From JAAYGD01 sp964609995 (lineage in GTDB: Bacteria; Bacillota_I; Bacilli_A; RF39; UBA660), in assembly GCA_964609995.1 (NCBI GenBank), contig CAZSTI010000001.1, forward strand, positions 1 to 64,000: a stretch of DNA of 64,000 bases, read 5' to 3'. Both the position numbers and the translations under genes were made by a program. The notes beneath the pieces were generated by a model. It was not told the DNA's origin. It saw nothing but the letters and a program-made list of their open reading frames with translations, and ran no database searches. Of the stretch, positions 53,514 through 63,084 are shown piece by piece; the first letter of the stretch is position 1; each line of letters begins with the position of its first letter.

Positions 53514-55464
53514 GATTAAAATTAGTAAAAAAGATTTTTTGGAAAACAAATTGTTTTTTTTGACTTTAATTAGTGCTTTAATTAATGATTTTTTATTAAG
53601 AGCTTTTACAATTGGAAATTTATTAAATATAAAACCTTTATTGGGTTCTTTTTGTTTTATTTTATTATTATGTTCTTTTGGTTTTCTATTGGAAGATAAG
53701 AAAAGGAATATTTATTTTAGTATTATCCTTATATCTTCTGTAATTATTACTGTTATAAATAGTATTTATTATACATTTTATTTTTCATTTTTATCTGTAT
53801 CTTTAATAAGTATAATATTTCAATTATCTGATGTAAAAGACGCTATAAAAGATAGTGTATTTCAATTTAAAGATTTGATATATTTGTGGCCATTGTTTAT
53901 TTATTATATATTGATTAAAGGAAAAACATATAAAAATAATAAAATTAATAAGAAGACTTTTTATATTTGTGCGTTTTTATCAACTTTCATATTGGTGACA
54001 TATATATTGATATTTAGAGTTAATATAAATAGTTTATCAGAACAATGGAGCAAAGAATATATTGTCAGTAAATTTGGAATATATATATATCAAGCTAATG
54101 ATATTGTAAGAAGTTTGGAACCGAATATTAATAATATGTTTGGATGTGATCAATCTATAAGAAAAATTGACGAATATTATGAAAATAGAACTTATAATAA
54201 TGTAGATAATGAGTATACAAATATATTTAAGGGTAAAAATTTAATTGCAATACATGCTGAAAGTATTCAACAATTTCTTTTAGATTTAGAATTTAATAAT
54301 GTAGAAGTAACTCCAAATTTAAATAAGTTATCAAAAGAAGGTATATATTTTTCTAATTTTTATCCTCAAGTAGGAGCTGGAACTAGTAGCGATACTGAAT
54401 TTACACTATCAACATCACTATTACCAGTAAAAAATGGAACAATTTTTGTTAGTTATTGGGATAGAGATTATGTTTCACTACCAAATCTACTTAATGATAA
54501 AGGTTATTATTCTTTCAGTATGCATGGAAATATTGGAACTTTTTGGAATAGAATAGTAATGCATGAAAAACTTGGATATAATAAGTTTTATCATGAGTCA
54601 TATTATGAGCTTGATGATAAGATTGGTTTGGGCTTGTCTGATAAATCTTTCTTTAGGCAATCAATACCAATTATAAAAGAAATGAGTTTAAATAATTCTA
54701 ATTATTATGCTAATGTTATTACTTTAACTAATCACACTCCATTTATGGAATTAGAAAAATATGGTGAATTTGATTTGTCTATGGAAGTTGAAATCGAAAA
54801 TGAATATGGCGAAATAGAAAAAAGAACAGTTCCATATTTAGAAAACAGCAAATTAGGAAACTATATAAAATCTTCTCATTATGCTGATGCTGCTATAGGG
54901 GAATTTATTTCGAATTTAGATGAAGAAGGTTTGTTGGAAAATACAGTATTATTAATATATGGAGATCACGACGCAAGATTATTAAAAAACGAATATGATA
55001 GATTTTATAATTATAATCCTTTAACAGATTCCATTTTAGATGTAAATGATCCAAATTATAAGGAATTTGATTATTACTCATATGAGCTAAATAGAAAAGT
55101 TCCATTAATTATATGGACTAAAAACACTTCGTTTAAAAAGGAAGTTAAAACAGTAATGGGTATGGTTGATGTTCTTCCTACTCTAGGTAATATGTTTGAT
55201 ATTGATAATAAATATGCACTTGGTAATGATGTTTTTAATACAAAAGATAATATTGTTGTTTTTCAAAATGGTAACTGGTTAACAGATAAATTATATTATA
55301 ATAATCAAAAAGAAGAATATTTGCCATTGGAAAAAGAAGTAATTAATGATGATTATATTAAAATTAACAAAGAAAAAGCAGAAGAAATATTAAATATTTC
55401 TAACGATTTTATTGTGTGCGATTATATTAAAAAAACTAATGATAATAGTGAGGTAATAAAATGA
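53488..55464 (+). CDS. LTA synthase-like membrane sulfatase-fold enzyme 1
   Basis: 658 residues from ATG 53488, chosen over an upstream ATG at 53467 because AGAGGAGA lies before 53488. Five N-terminal helices (about 20-160) carry an extracellular sulfatase-fold domain: IAIHAESIQQF near 260, VGAGTSSDTEF near 298 with the nucleophile Thr, MHGNIGTFWNR near 347 and GDHDARLL near 492 as metal ligands. LtaS enzymes transfer glycerol phosphate to build lipoteichoic acid; relatives add phosphoglycerol or phosphoethanolamine to other glycans, so the exact acceptor is open. It lies in an operon with a glycosyltransferase. Confidence 0.85.
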   Translation: MKIKKILSKIKISKKDFLENKLFFLTLISALINDFLLRAFTIGNLLNIKPLLGSFCFILLLCSFGFLLEDKKRNIYFSIILISSVIITVINSIYYTFYFSFLSVSLISIIFQLSDVKDAIKDSVFQFKDLIYLWPLFIYYILIKGKTYKNNKINKKTFYICAFLSTFILVTYILIFRVNINSLSEQWSKEYIVSKFGIYIYQANDIVRSLEPNINNMFGCDQSIRKIDEYYENRTYNNVDNEYTNIFKGKNLIAIHAESIQQFLLDLEFNNVEVTPNLNKLSKEGIYFSNFYPQVGAGTSSDTEFTLSTSLLPVKNGTIFVSYWDRDYVSLPNLLNDKGYYSFSMHGNIGTFWNRIVMHEKLGYNKFYHESYYELDDKIGLGLSDKSFFRQSIPIIKEMSLNNSNYYANVITLTNHTPFMELEKYGEFDLSMEVEIENEYGEIEKRTVPYLENSKLGNYIKSSHYADAAIGEFISNLDEEGLLENTVLLIYGDHDARLLKNEYDRFYNYNPLTDSILDVNDPNYKEFDYYSYELNRKVPLIIWTKNTSFKKEVKTVMGMVDVLPTLGNMFDIDNKYALGNDVFNTKDNIVVFQNGNWLTDKLYYNNQKEEYLPLEKEVINDDYIKINKEKAEEILNISNDFIVCDYIKKTNDNSEVIK

Positions 55465-56072
55465 TAGATAAATTGAAAATAACTGAAAAAATAATAAAAA
55501 TATTTATATTAGTTATAATGTTAGTTACAATTGTTGTTGTTATTGCCAGTTTCTTTTTTAATACAAAAGATAGAGAGATAGTCGTAGAAAATGAAATTAA
55601 GGAATATAATTATATCCAATTAGAAAGTGATACAGAATTGTTTAAAACTGAGTTTATAAATTTAAAAACCATATTAGAAAAAAAAGATGTTAATTATGAA
55701 GATTATGCAAAAAGTATTTCAAAACTATTTATTATTGATTTTTATAGTCTAATAAATAAAACTTCATCATATGATATTGGAGGAGTTCAGTTTATTTATT
55801 CGGAATTTAAAGATAATTTTAGTTTAAAAGCTTCTGATACTATATATAAATATTTGAATCCTGATATTAAGGAATTACCCTTAGTTAAGGAAGTTAATAT
55901 TGAGAGTATTGAAAAGACTATTTTCGAATATAAAGGTAAAGAGTATGAATCATATAAAGTATTATTAAATTGGGAATATGAAAAAGATTATGGTTACGAA
56001 AAAGAATGTATGTTGACTCTCATAAATGATAATAATAGGTTAGATATTGTCGAAAATACAAAAGTATTATAA
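55461..56072 (+). CDS. Hypothetical membrane-anchored protein in the envelope operon
   Basis: 203 residues, coupled by an ATGA overlap to the LTA-synthase-like gene. One N-terminal helix (about 11-33) is followed by a roughly 165-residue extracellular domain without recognised motifs; the C-terminal stretch FEYKGKEYESYKVLLNWEYE looks like a beta-rich fold. Its coupling suggests an accessory to the LTA-synthase-like enzyme or to the glycosyltransferase that follows 23 bases later. Confidence 0.62.
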   Translation: MIDKLKITEKIIKIFILVIMLVTIVVVIASFFFNTKDREIVVENEIKEYNYIQLESDTELFKTEFINLKTILEKKDVNYEDYAKSISKLFIIDFYSLINKTSSYDIGGVQFIYSEFKDNFSLKASDTIYKYLNPDIKELPLVKEVNIESIEKTIFEYKGKEYESYKVLLNWEYEKDYGYEKECMLTLINDNNRLDIVENTKVL

Positions 56073-56095
56073 ATATACAGAATGGAGGCTACATA

Positions 56096-57550
56096 ATGGT
56101 TTTATCTAATATTGATAATATTTATGTAATTGGTGAAAAAATATATATTTTATCTGGAATAATTATTGCAACCTTAGTATCATATAGAATCATATATTTA
56201 ATAATTGGAATATTTTTTACTAGAAAGTTTAATAAAGCAAAGAAGTTGCATAAATATGCTATTTTGATTGCTGCTAGAAATGAAGAAAAAGTAATAGGGA
56301 ATTTACTATCAAGCATTAATAAGCAAGATTATCCTAAAGATAAAATCACTATTTTTGTTGTTGCTGATAATTGTAATGATAAGACAGCTAAAATAGCAAG
56401 AAATAATGGTGCTATTTGTTATGAAAGATTTGATGATAAAAATAAAACAAAGGGATTTGCTTTACAATTTTTATTAAATAAAATTGAAGAAGATTATGGC
56501 AGATTATCTTTTGAAGGATATTTTGTATTTGATGCCGATAATTTATTGAAAAAAGATTATATTTCAAAAATGAATGATGCTTTTGATTCGGGAGAAAAAA
56601 TAATTACTTCATATAGAAATACTAAAAATTTTGACGAGAATTGGATAGCTTCTAATTATGCTCTACATTGGTTAAGGTCAATTAGAAATGATCATAGAGC
56701 AAGAAGTGTATTGCGATTAGCAACTAATATTCAAGGAACTGGTTTTCTATTTGCAAGCGAGATAGTAAAAGCTGGATGGAAATTCACTTCATTGACTGAA
56801 GATAGAGCTTTGTCTGCAGATGCTGTTGTAAAGGGATATAGTATTACATATAATGATGAAGCGGAGTTTTTTGATGAACAACCCATTAATTTAAAGATAG
56901 CTTTAAGACAGCGTTTAAGGTGGTCAAAAGGGCATTTGTTAGCATATGTTGAAACGGCTCCAAGTTTAATAAAAAATATAATATTTGGAAGAAGGTATAT
57001 TGAAAACAAAACACCAATTCTTAATAATAAGTATTTAGAATCATTAAGGCATAGATTTACTTCTTACGATATGTTGATGCATCAAACACCTTTTTTAGTA
57101 TTTAATTTCTTTTTTTGGTTCTTTTTTAGCGCTTTATTATATGTAATTTATTCATATTCAAATGGTGTATCTAATACATCTTTAGTGTTTGAAACTTCTC
57201 TAATAGGAAGATTATTAACATATTTATTTAAAGACATTTATTTTAATTATGATCCAGGATTCAAAGCTATGTTGGCGTCATTAATAATTGTTTTTGGGCT
57301 AAGATTAATATTTAGAATAGAAACATATTTATTAAGTTTAATTATGCCTATATATATTTTTATAATTGAAAGAAAAAGGATTAAGAAAATTAAATTAATT
57401 GATAAAATTAAATTCACATTAACTTGGCCAATATTTGATTTAATTGGAATTTATACTTCTTATATTGCATTGTTTGTAAAAGTAACTTGGAAACCAATTC
57501 CACATACGAGTGAAGTTACTATTGACGATATTTATAAATCCAAAAAATAA
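56096..57550 (+). CDS. Membrane glycosyltransferase family 2
   Basis: 484 residues. An N-terminal helix (about 14-40) precedes a GT2 catalytic domain: AILIAARNEEKVIG near 57, FVVADNCNDKTA near 85, YFVFDADN near 142 (DxD-like), TSLTEDRALSADA near 230 and RQRLRWSKGHLLA near 270, the Q(Q/R)RW motif of processive beta-glycan synthases and related enzymes. Four C-terminal helices (from about 335) resemble the secretion channel of the HAS/cellulose-synthase group. It therefore likely polymerises or transfers sugars outward. The product is unknown. It ends on a hairpin shared with the convergent gene. Confidence 0.85.
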   Translation: MVLSNIDNIYVIGEKIYILSGIIIATLVSYRIIYLIIGIFFTRKFNKAKKLHKYAILIAARNEEKVIGNLLSSINKQDYPKDKITIFVVADNCNDKTAKIARNNGAICYERFDDKNKTKGFALQFLLNKIEEDYGRLSFEGYFVFDADNLLKKDYISKMNDAFDSGEKIITSYRNTKNFDENWIASNYALHWLRSIRNDHRARSVLRLATNIQGTGFLFASEIVKAGWKFTSLTEDRALSADAVVKGYSITYNDEAEFFDEQPINLKIALRQRLRWSKGHLLAYVETAPSLIKNIIFGRRYIENKTPILNNKYLESLRHRFTSYDMLMHQTPFLVFNFFFWFFFSALLYVIYSYSNGVSNTSLVFETSLIGRLLTYLFKDIYFNYDPGFKAMLASLIIVFGLRLIFRIETYLLSLIMPIYIFIIERKRIKKIKLIDKIKFTLTWPIFDLIGIYTSYIALFVKVTWKPIPHTSEVTIDDIYKSKK

Positions 57551-57576
57551 AACAAGCTAAATTATTGCTTGTTTTT
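57549..57576. terminator. Bidirectional intrinsic terminator
   Basis: AAAACAAGC (57549-57557) pairs with GCTTGTTTT (57567-57575) across a 9-base loop, between the convergent glycosyltransferase and LTA-synthase-like genes. Confidence 0.85.
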
Positions 57577-59502
57577 AAAATAATCATATTTTAGTATTAA
57601 ATCATTTTTCTTTATTATATAATCTACATATGAATTAGATTCCTCAATATAATTTATATCTTTAATATTGTTATTTGTACCATCTTTAACATAATACTTT
57701 CCATCATACCAAGAATAATCATTAAAAAATACTATCCCATTATGTTCTTTTCCTAAAGCGTCTTTACCTAAATAGTTGTTGTTATCATATTCTATACCCA
57801 TAAGATTAAGAACTGTAGGTAATATGTCAATTTGAGAGGTTACTTTATATATATTAGTTTTCTTTTGTTTACTACTCCATATAAAGAATGGAGTTTCGTT
57901 TATCAAATTATTAGACGTTTCTTTCTTTTTATCAAGTAAAGTTTTATCAGCAATAGTATATAAATAATGATCAGAGAACGCTACAATTATTGTATTATCA
58001 TATAGATTATTATCTTTTAAAGCTTGCATTAATAAACCAACCATATCATCTGTTTCTTTAGCTTGTATTTTAATACAGTCTTCTTCTGTATATACTTTTT
58101 CTTCGAACTCTAACACCAATTTTTCTTTTTCTTCTTCAGTAAGATCTGGTTGCATCATTTTTTCTTCTAATTCTATATTTAATATTTTTTGACATAATCC
58201 TTTATCTTTTTGAAAGGGCATATGCAAAGAATAAGTTATTAAATAGTTTATAAAATTACCTTCTTTTTTAAACATGTTCTCATAAAAGAAATCATTATTA
58301 ATTAATTCTCTATCTAACATATAGTCATCATTTTCATATTTCTTTAAATCTTTTAGTCCATAATATTTATCGAATCCCCAATTTTTATAATTTATATTTC
58401 TAGAATAATATTCGCCAGTATTCATATGAAATGCATTTATTCTATAATCTAAATTTTTAAATATTTTTGCTAAAGAATTTGGAAAATAATTTTTATTTAA
58501 TGAATAAGCATTTTTTGTATAACTTATTGGAGTAATAAATCCAGTATTTACCGCAAATTCAGAATTAAATGTAGAACCGCCACCATTATAATATGAATAA
58601 TGATTTAAAAAGTTAATAGAATTATTTAACAATTTATAAGTATTAGGCATATTATTTTTTGTTAGCACCCAGTTATCGATACCTTCAAATTGTAAGAATA
58701 CAATATTTTTTCCTTCAAATATACCAGTATATTTGTTTGTTTCATTTATTTTTGCTTCTTTAAATATATTATTTAAAAATAATAGTTCTTTTTCATTTGT
58801 TGTTTTTTTCTCTTCTAAAAATGTTTTATAATAATTCCTTAGTGTATATTCATAAATTCCACTTACACTTAAACTTTTATTATTATCGTTATAATTTTCA
58901 TATACATTTCTGGGATTCTTCCATGTATTCCAAGTTAACTCATTGTTTTTTTCACCAAGTAGAAGTGGAGTAGCTTGATGAGTTACAGCAAATACTGTTA
59001 TTGTAATAATCAAGCCTATATAATTTGACTTGTTGTTCCAAGGAAATTTAATAAATCCAAATACAAACAATACAATAGATGCTATTGCTGTTATATACAT
59101 CCATATGTTTGCACTTTTTATTGCAGATATAAAGAACTCACTTCCTTCTTTTGCTAAACCTAATAATGCAAAATCAAAGAAATTTTTTGTAACTGAATAA
59201 TAAACATTATTAACAATAAACATTGTAATACTTAGAATAAAAATAATTATATACAAAGGTTTTCCCAACTTTTTATTTATAAATATTATTAATAGTATAA
59301 AAAGTGAAATCCAACTAATACTAAATAAATTAGGAACAAAAGCACTAATTTTTAAAAAATCGGTATCTTTTCCTAATAATCTAGTTACTATATCTAAAAT
59401 ATAAAATGAAAAAAAAGATAATAAAATAGAATGAAAATATTTGTTCTTAAAAACAAAGTCAAATGTTTTCTTAATTTGTTTTTTAAAATTAATTTTTTTC
59501 AT
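57562..59502 (-). CDS. LTA synthase-like membrane sulfatase-fold enzyme 2
   Basis: 646 residues from ATG 59502, preferred to a longer frame that would overlap the LCP gene, because the membrane region begins right after (KKINFKKQIKKTF). Five helices lie in the first 190 residues. The extracellular catalytic domain has LQFEGIDNW near 276, GGGSTFNSEF near 306 with the Thr nucleophile, AFHMNTGEYY near 350 and FSDHYLYT near 508. It resembles LtaS rather than arylsulfatases. The second copy in 6 kb suggests two phosphoglycerol-type transferases with different acceptors. It is downstream of the LCP gene, with a separate -10 box. Confidence 0.85.
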   Translation of the reverse strand: MKKINFKKQIKKTFDFVFKNKYFHSILLSFFSFYILDIVTRLLGKDTDFLKISAFVPNLFSISWISLFILLIIFINKKLGKPLYIIIFILSITMFIVNNVYYSVTKNFFDFALLGLAKEGSEFFISAIKSANIWMYITAIASIVLFVFGFIKFPWNNKSNYIGLIITITVFAVTHQATPLLLGEKNNELTWNTWKNPRNVYENYNDNNKSLSVSGIYEYTLRNYYKTFLEEKKTTNEKELLFLNNIFKEAKINETNKYTGIFEGKNIVFLQFEGIDNWVLTKNNMPNTYKLLNNSINFLNHYSYYNGGGSTFNSEFAVNTGFITPISYTKNAYSLNKNYFPNSLAKIFKNLDYRINAFHMNTGEYYSRNINYKNWGFDKYYGLKDLKKYENDDYMLDRELINNDFFYENMFKKEGNFINYLITYSLHMPFQKDKGLCQKILNIELEEKMMQPDLTEEEKEKLVLEFEEKVYTEEDCIKIQAKETDDMVGLLMQALKDNNLYDNTIIVAFSDHYLYTIADKTLLDKKKETSNNLINETPFFIWSSKQKKTNIYKVTSQIDILPTVLNLMGIEYDNNNYLGKDALGKEHNGIVFFNDYSWYDGKYYVKDGTNNNIKDINYIEESNSYVDYIIKKNDLILKYDYFKNKQ

Positions 59503-59511
59503 AACCCGAAA

Positions 59512-59520
59512 ATTATAACA
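59512..59520 (-). promoter_or_regulatory. Extended -10 element just before an LTA-synthase-like start
   Basis: On the minus strand TGTTATAAT (59520-59512) ends 9 bases before the ATG at 59502. A transcript starting 6-7 bases downstream would have almost no leader. Confidence 0.4.
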
Positions 59521-59527
59521 CATAAGT

Positions 59528-61657
59528 TTATTCCTGTATAGACATTTCTTCTCTTGCTTTTTCATAATATATAATTGTAATCTCCTCGTAATTATTGAGT
59601 AAACTTCCAGCCTCAATACTCTGACTTTTTAATTTCCCAGCATTTAATTCATCATATTCTATAGAATCAATTTTAATTTCTTCAATGTTAATTGTAATTT
59701 TATTAATATTTTTATTTTTCCATATAGTAGCTTCATCAATTGAATATTCTTCAAAATTGGGAACTATATTATTGTTTTGTTCTAAAACTTTTTCAGTATA
59801 TTTTCCTACTTTAATAACTAATTCTTGGTTAATATCTTTTACTATGTATCCATAAGGAATGCTTTGACCCATTATTTTATTGTTATCTTCTATATTGTCT
59901 ACATTAATACTTTCTATTTTAATTATTACATTGTTTGCTTTTCCCCATTCATTTGCAACAGCTACATCTTTTGATATGAATTTTGGAACCAAATTAATAG
60001 TATTTTCGTATTTATATGGTCCCTTTCCTATTGTAGCTTTTGCGTAAGGTTCATTTATAGAAAAACTAATTTCTTTAATCATTTCTGGTTTAATTTTTTC
60101 TAAATTAATATTCATTGCTTTAACAATATCATTTAGACTTTGCCTATTGTAATAATAATTATAAAGCTGAGTTTTAAACTTTTCATCCCAAATTAATGTG
60201 TCTGATCCCTTTAAGAATAATGAATCAAAAGAAATGGTTGAATTTGAATTGGTTAGCAACATTTTTTTAACGATATTATATAACGATAATATTTGGTTAG
60301 TATTTATGTTTGTTTCAACACTGTCACTCATTAATTCTAATATACTATATATATCATCTAGTTTATTTATGTTATTAAGTCCACTCATAATTCCGTTAAT
60401 TACTTTTTGTTGGTTTTGACCCCTTTCTATATCATCTCTTTTTCCATCATTAAATGTGGGACAATAAATAGCCATTTGTGTTCCAACTGATGAACCATCA
60501 TTTGGTTTATGTCTATTTCTTGACAAAGCTAATGCTTGCTCTCCATTTATTTTCTTATAACCTTTTTCTAAAAATATAGTATCTGACTCCCAATTTCTAT
60601 TGCTATTTTGTTCACAAAGACTATAAGGAACATCTACATATATTCCTCCAATGTTATCGACTAATTTAACCAATCCTTTAAAATTTATTTTTGCAAAGTA
60701 ATCAATTTTAATTTTTGTAAAATTTTCTATAGTTTTAATCATACACTCTTCTCCGTGCCATGCGGCATGAGTGATTTTATTTTCTCTTTTATTTTCAAAA
60801 CATACAATTGGAACATATGTATCTCTTGGAATGCTTAGCATTGTAGCATTTAATGTTTTTGGATTAAAGGTAATTAGCATTAAAGCATCTCCATTAAATG
60901 CAGAACCACTTTTAATACTATCTAGAGTAGAATCAACTCCCATTAATAAAACTGTAAAAGGTTCAGTTATTTCTTGTTTAGTATTTTCTTCTATTTTTAC
61001 TTTTTTTTCTTTTGAAAATAATATTTTAGTTTCATCTTTGATATTTGCAAAACCATTAAAAGAAAATAATACTGAATAGTTTGTATTAATTAATATTGCA
61101 TCAACTTCTTTTTCATATAATCCTAAAACAAGGTCCGTAATATCTGTATAGTTTATAATCTCGTTTTTTTTATCTAGTTTTTGCTCTTTTAAAATTTCTT
61201 TTGGTATTGTATATCCTTCAATGCTATCTTCATTATTATATAATCCTATTTTCATTTTATTAATTTCTTTTATTTCGTTAATATTACTTTCGTTTAGTAC
61301 AACCAAACTAGAAGAATATAATATTTCATTAGAGCTTATTGTGTTTAATGAAGTATATACTTTATCAATTACATTGTATAAAATACATTGAATTATAAAA
61401 AATAATAACATTATTATTGAAAGAAAAATGGTTCTTTTTCTTTTCTTTTTTATAATTAATCTTATTGATTTTAAAGTAAAAAAAACAAAAGATAAAAATA
61501 ATAAAATAATTATTAAAAGTCTTATTAAGTTTTCTATATTATACAATTTAAATACATAAAAAATAAGATAACTATTACTTAAAAAATATAGAATATTTAT
61601 CATTACTAATATAATAAAAAATTTATTGTTTAATATATTTTTTATAATTTTTTTCAT
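59528..61657 (-). CDS. LytR-CpsA-Psr (LCP) family protein with extra extracellular domains
   Basis: 709 residues. Three N-terminal helices (about 10-105) precede a segment of about 110 residues (KIGLYNNEDSIEGYTIPKEI, near 137) resembling a small solute-binding-protein-like module. The LCP catalytic domain follows (about 230-430: MLSIPRDTYVPI near 278, with Arg/Asp for pyrophosphate handling, and SRNRHKPNDG near 378, RGQNQQKVINGIM near 405). A PASTA-like tail ends it (QSIEAGSLLNNYEEITIIY near 680). LCP enzymes attach teichoic acid or capsule polymers from lipid carriers to peptidoglycan. The additional modules are not standard for the family. Confidence 0.85.
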   Translation of the reverse strand: MKKIIKNILNNKFFIILVMINILYFLSNSYLIFYVFKLYNIENLIRLLIIILLFLSFVFFTLKSIRLIIKKKRKRTIFLSIIMLLFFIIQCILYNVIDKVYTSLNTISSNEILYSSSLVVLNESNINEIKEINKMKIGLYNNEDSIEGYTIPKEILKEQKLDKKNEIINYTDITDLVLGLYEKEVDAILINTNYSVLFSFNGFANIKDETKILFSKEKKVKIEENTKQEITEPFTVLLMGVDSTLDSIKSGSAFNGDALMLITFNPKTLNATMLSIPRDTYVPIVCFENKRENKITHAAWHGEECMIKTIENFTKIKIDYFAKINFKGLVKLVDNIGGIYVDVPYSLCEQNSNRNWESDTIFLEKGYKKINGEQALALSRNRHKPNDGSSVGTQMAIYCPTFNDGKRDDIERGQNQQKVINGIMSGLNNINKLDDIYSILELMSDSVETNINTNQILSLYNIVKKMLLTNSNSTISFDSLFLKGSDTLIWDEKFKTQLYNYYYNRQSLNDIVKAMNINLEKIKPEMIKEISFSINEPYAKATIGKGPYKYENTINLVPKFISKDVAVANEWGKANNVIIKIESINVDNIEDNNKIMGQSIPYGYIVKDINQELVIKVGKYTEKVLEQNNNIVPNFEEYSIDEATIWKNKNINKITINIEEIKIDSIEYDELNAGKLKSQSIEAGSLLNNYEEITIIYYEKAREEMSIQE

Positions 61658-61677
61658 AGTTCCTCACAACTTTTTTA

Positions 61678-61706
61678 ATTATATATTAATTATAACATTT
61701 TAACAA
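61678..61706 (-). promoter_or_regulatory. Promoter of the LCP operon
   Basis: On the minus strand TTGTTA (61706-61701), a 17-base spacer and TATAAT (61683-61678), about 20 bases before the start, which has GAGGAA. Confidence 0.65.
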
Positions 61707-61730
61707 TAAAAAAAATGGAGTTAGTCATTT
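61707..61730 (-). terminator. Weak intrinsic terminator of the cohesin gene
   Basis: On the minus strand a 5-base stem AAATG/CATTT with an 8-base loop is followed by eight T residues; the stop codon lies in the loop. Confidence 0.4.
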
Positions 61731-63076
61731 GATTTATCTCTTTTTCTTTTCTTTTCTTTTTTATTAATTATTTCTGTTTCTTTTATAGGTTTCTTCTTAA
61801 TAAAATATAATGAAATTGAAATTATAACTAATACAAGAGAAACAATGTTTGAAATTGTTAAAACATTTATTATTTTCTTTTGTTCTACTATGTTTTTGCT
61901 TAATAATTGAGATTCTTCATTGTTAAATCTTATAACATTATTACTCACAAGATCATAAATATAATAATCTTTATTGCCGTTGTTTATATTTAAACCATAA
62001 AAGATTGCGTATTCGGAAGTTTTATTTATTTTATAAACTTGAAAATTTATGTTGTTTAGCTTTTCAACTGATTTAATATAGTTTTTAAAGATTTCCTTGT
62101 TTTCTTCTAAATCAAGAGGTAATATTCTTAATTTATCAAATACAAGCTCTATATAAGGAGAATATTTGTTATCAACATTATTATAAATATATAACGCTAT
62201 TAATCCTTCTGTGTCTTTAAGTCCCACTAAAACCATTTGATTATTTTGATTATAAAAAGAAGGAACTACAATATCATTAATTTTAACTGTATTTTTTTCA
62301 AATCCTTCTGGAGGAGTAAGTAGACTCTCTCTTTTTATTATTGTCATTGTATCTCCATTGATGGTTGTTACTTCAATAGGGTTGGGATCTTTTACTATAG
62401 CATTTATTGTATAGGTTTTTGTAGAACCGTTTTGAGCGGTTACAATAATATTGAATTTATTATCTCCTTCATTTACTTCTTTTGTTCCTGTTCCATCGAC
62501 ATCGGATTTATAGTCTTCTGGTTTTGCTATTATTTTAATTGATTCTGTGTTTGAATCTAATTCAACTGTATAATTAAGTGTGTTTTTATTAAATAAAGGC
62601 ATTATTTCTTTGCCTTCAATAGAAAGAGAACTTAAATAGTTATTTTTTGAATATGTAGCTTCTAATTGTGATAAGGTCAATAATTTAACCGATGAAGTTC
62701 CTGCAGTTAAAGTCATTTTAGCTTCGTTCCAATCATATGCTGCATAAGATTTAACTCCTATGCTTGCGCTACCAGATGCAAGAGCTTTAAATTTATAAGT
62801 GTATGTTGCGGATTTCATAGTTCCATTACCATAATCAGCAACATATACGTTTCCACTTTCTAGTTTTAATAAAGAGGGATTATAATTCAAAGTAAACTCC
62901 CAAGAACCTAAAGGCACTGAAGAAGAAATGGTAATAGTTGTTGTAAAAGTTCTTCCAACTATAATGGTAGAAGATGAACTCCTTACACTTATATATGCAC
63001 TAGCAGCATTTACCTTATTTGTTATTAATATAAATGTTAATATTGCAATTAATGACAATTTAATAATTTTAATCAT
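61721..63076 (-). CDS. Membrane-anchored cohesin-domain protein
   Basis: 451 residues. A signal peptide (about 1-24, ending VNAASA) precedes a cohesin-like domain (about 27-135: YISVRSSSSTIIVGRTFTTT, then PLGSWEFTLNYNPSLLKLESG), a cadherin-like beta-sandwich domain (about 150-235: YLSSLSIEGKEIMPLFNKNT, then ENKFNIIV-like strands), about 165 residues of unassigned sequence, a helix (about 404-424) and a basic cytoplasmic tail (KKEKKRKRDKSND). Cohesins bind dockerins, and the upstream co-transcribed gene (8-base gap) encodes a dockerin, so the likely job is to hold that enzyme at the cell surface. Confidence 0.8.
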   Translation of the reverse strand: MIKIIKLSLIAILTFILITNKVNAASAYISVRSSSSTIIVGRTFTTTITISSSVPLGSWEFTLNYNPSLLKLESGNVYVADYGNGTMKSATYTYKFKALASGSASIGVKSYAAYDWNEAKMTLTAGTSSVKLLTLSQLEATYSKNNYLSSLSIEGKEIMPLFNKNTLNYTVELDSNTESIKIIAKPEDYKSDVDGTGTKEVNEGDNKFNIIVTAQNGSTKTYTINAIVKDPNPIEVTTINGDTMTIIKRESLLTPPEGFEKNTVKINDIVVPSFYNQNNQMVLVGLKDTEGLIALYIYNNVDNKYSPYIELVFDKLRILPLDLEENKEIFKNYIKSVEKLNNINFQVYKINKTSEYAIFYGLNINNGNKDYYIYDLVSNNVIRFNNEESQLLSKNIVEQKKIINVLTISNIVSLVLVIISISLYFIKKKPIKETEIINKKEKKRKRDKSND

Positions 63077-63084
63077 ATTTTCTC

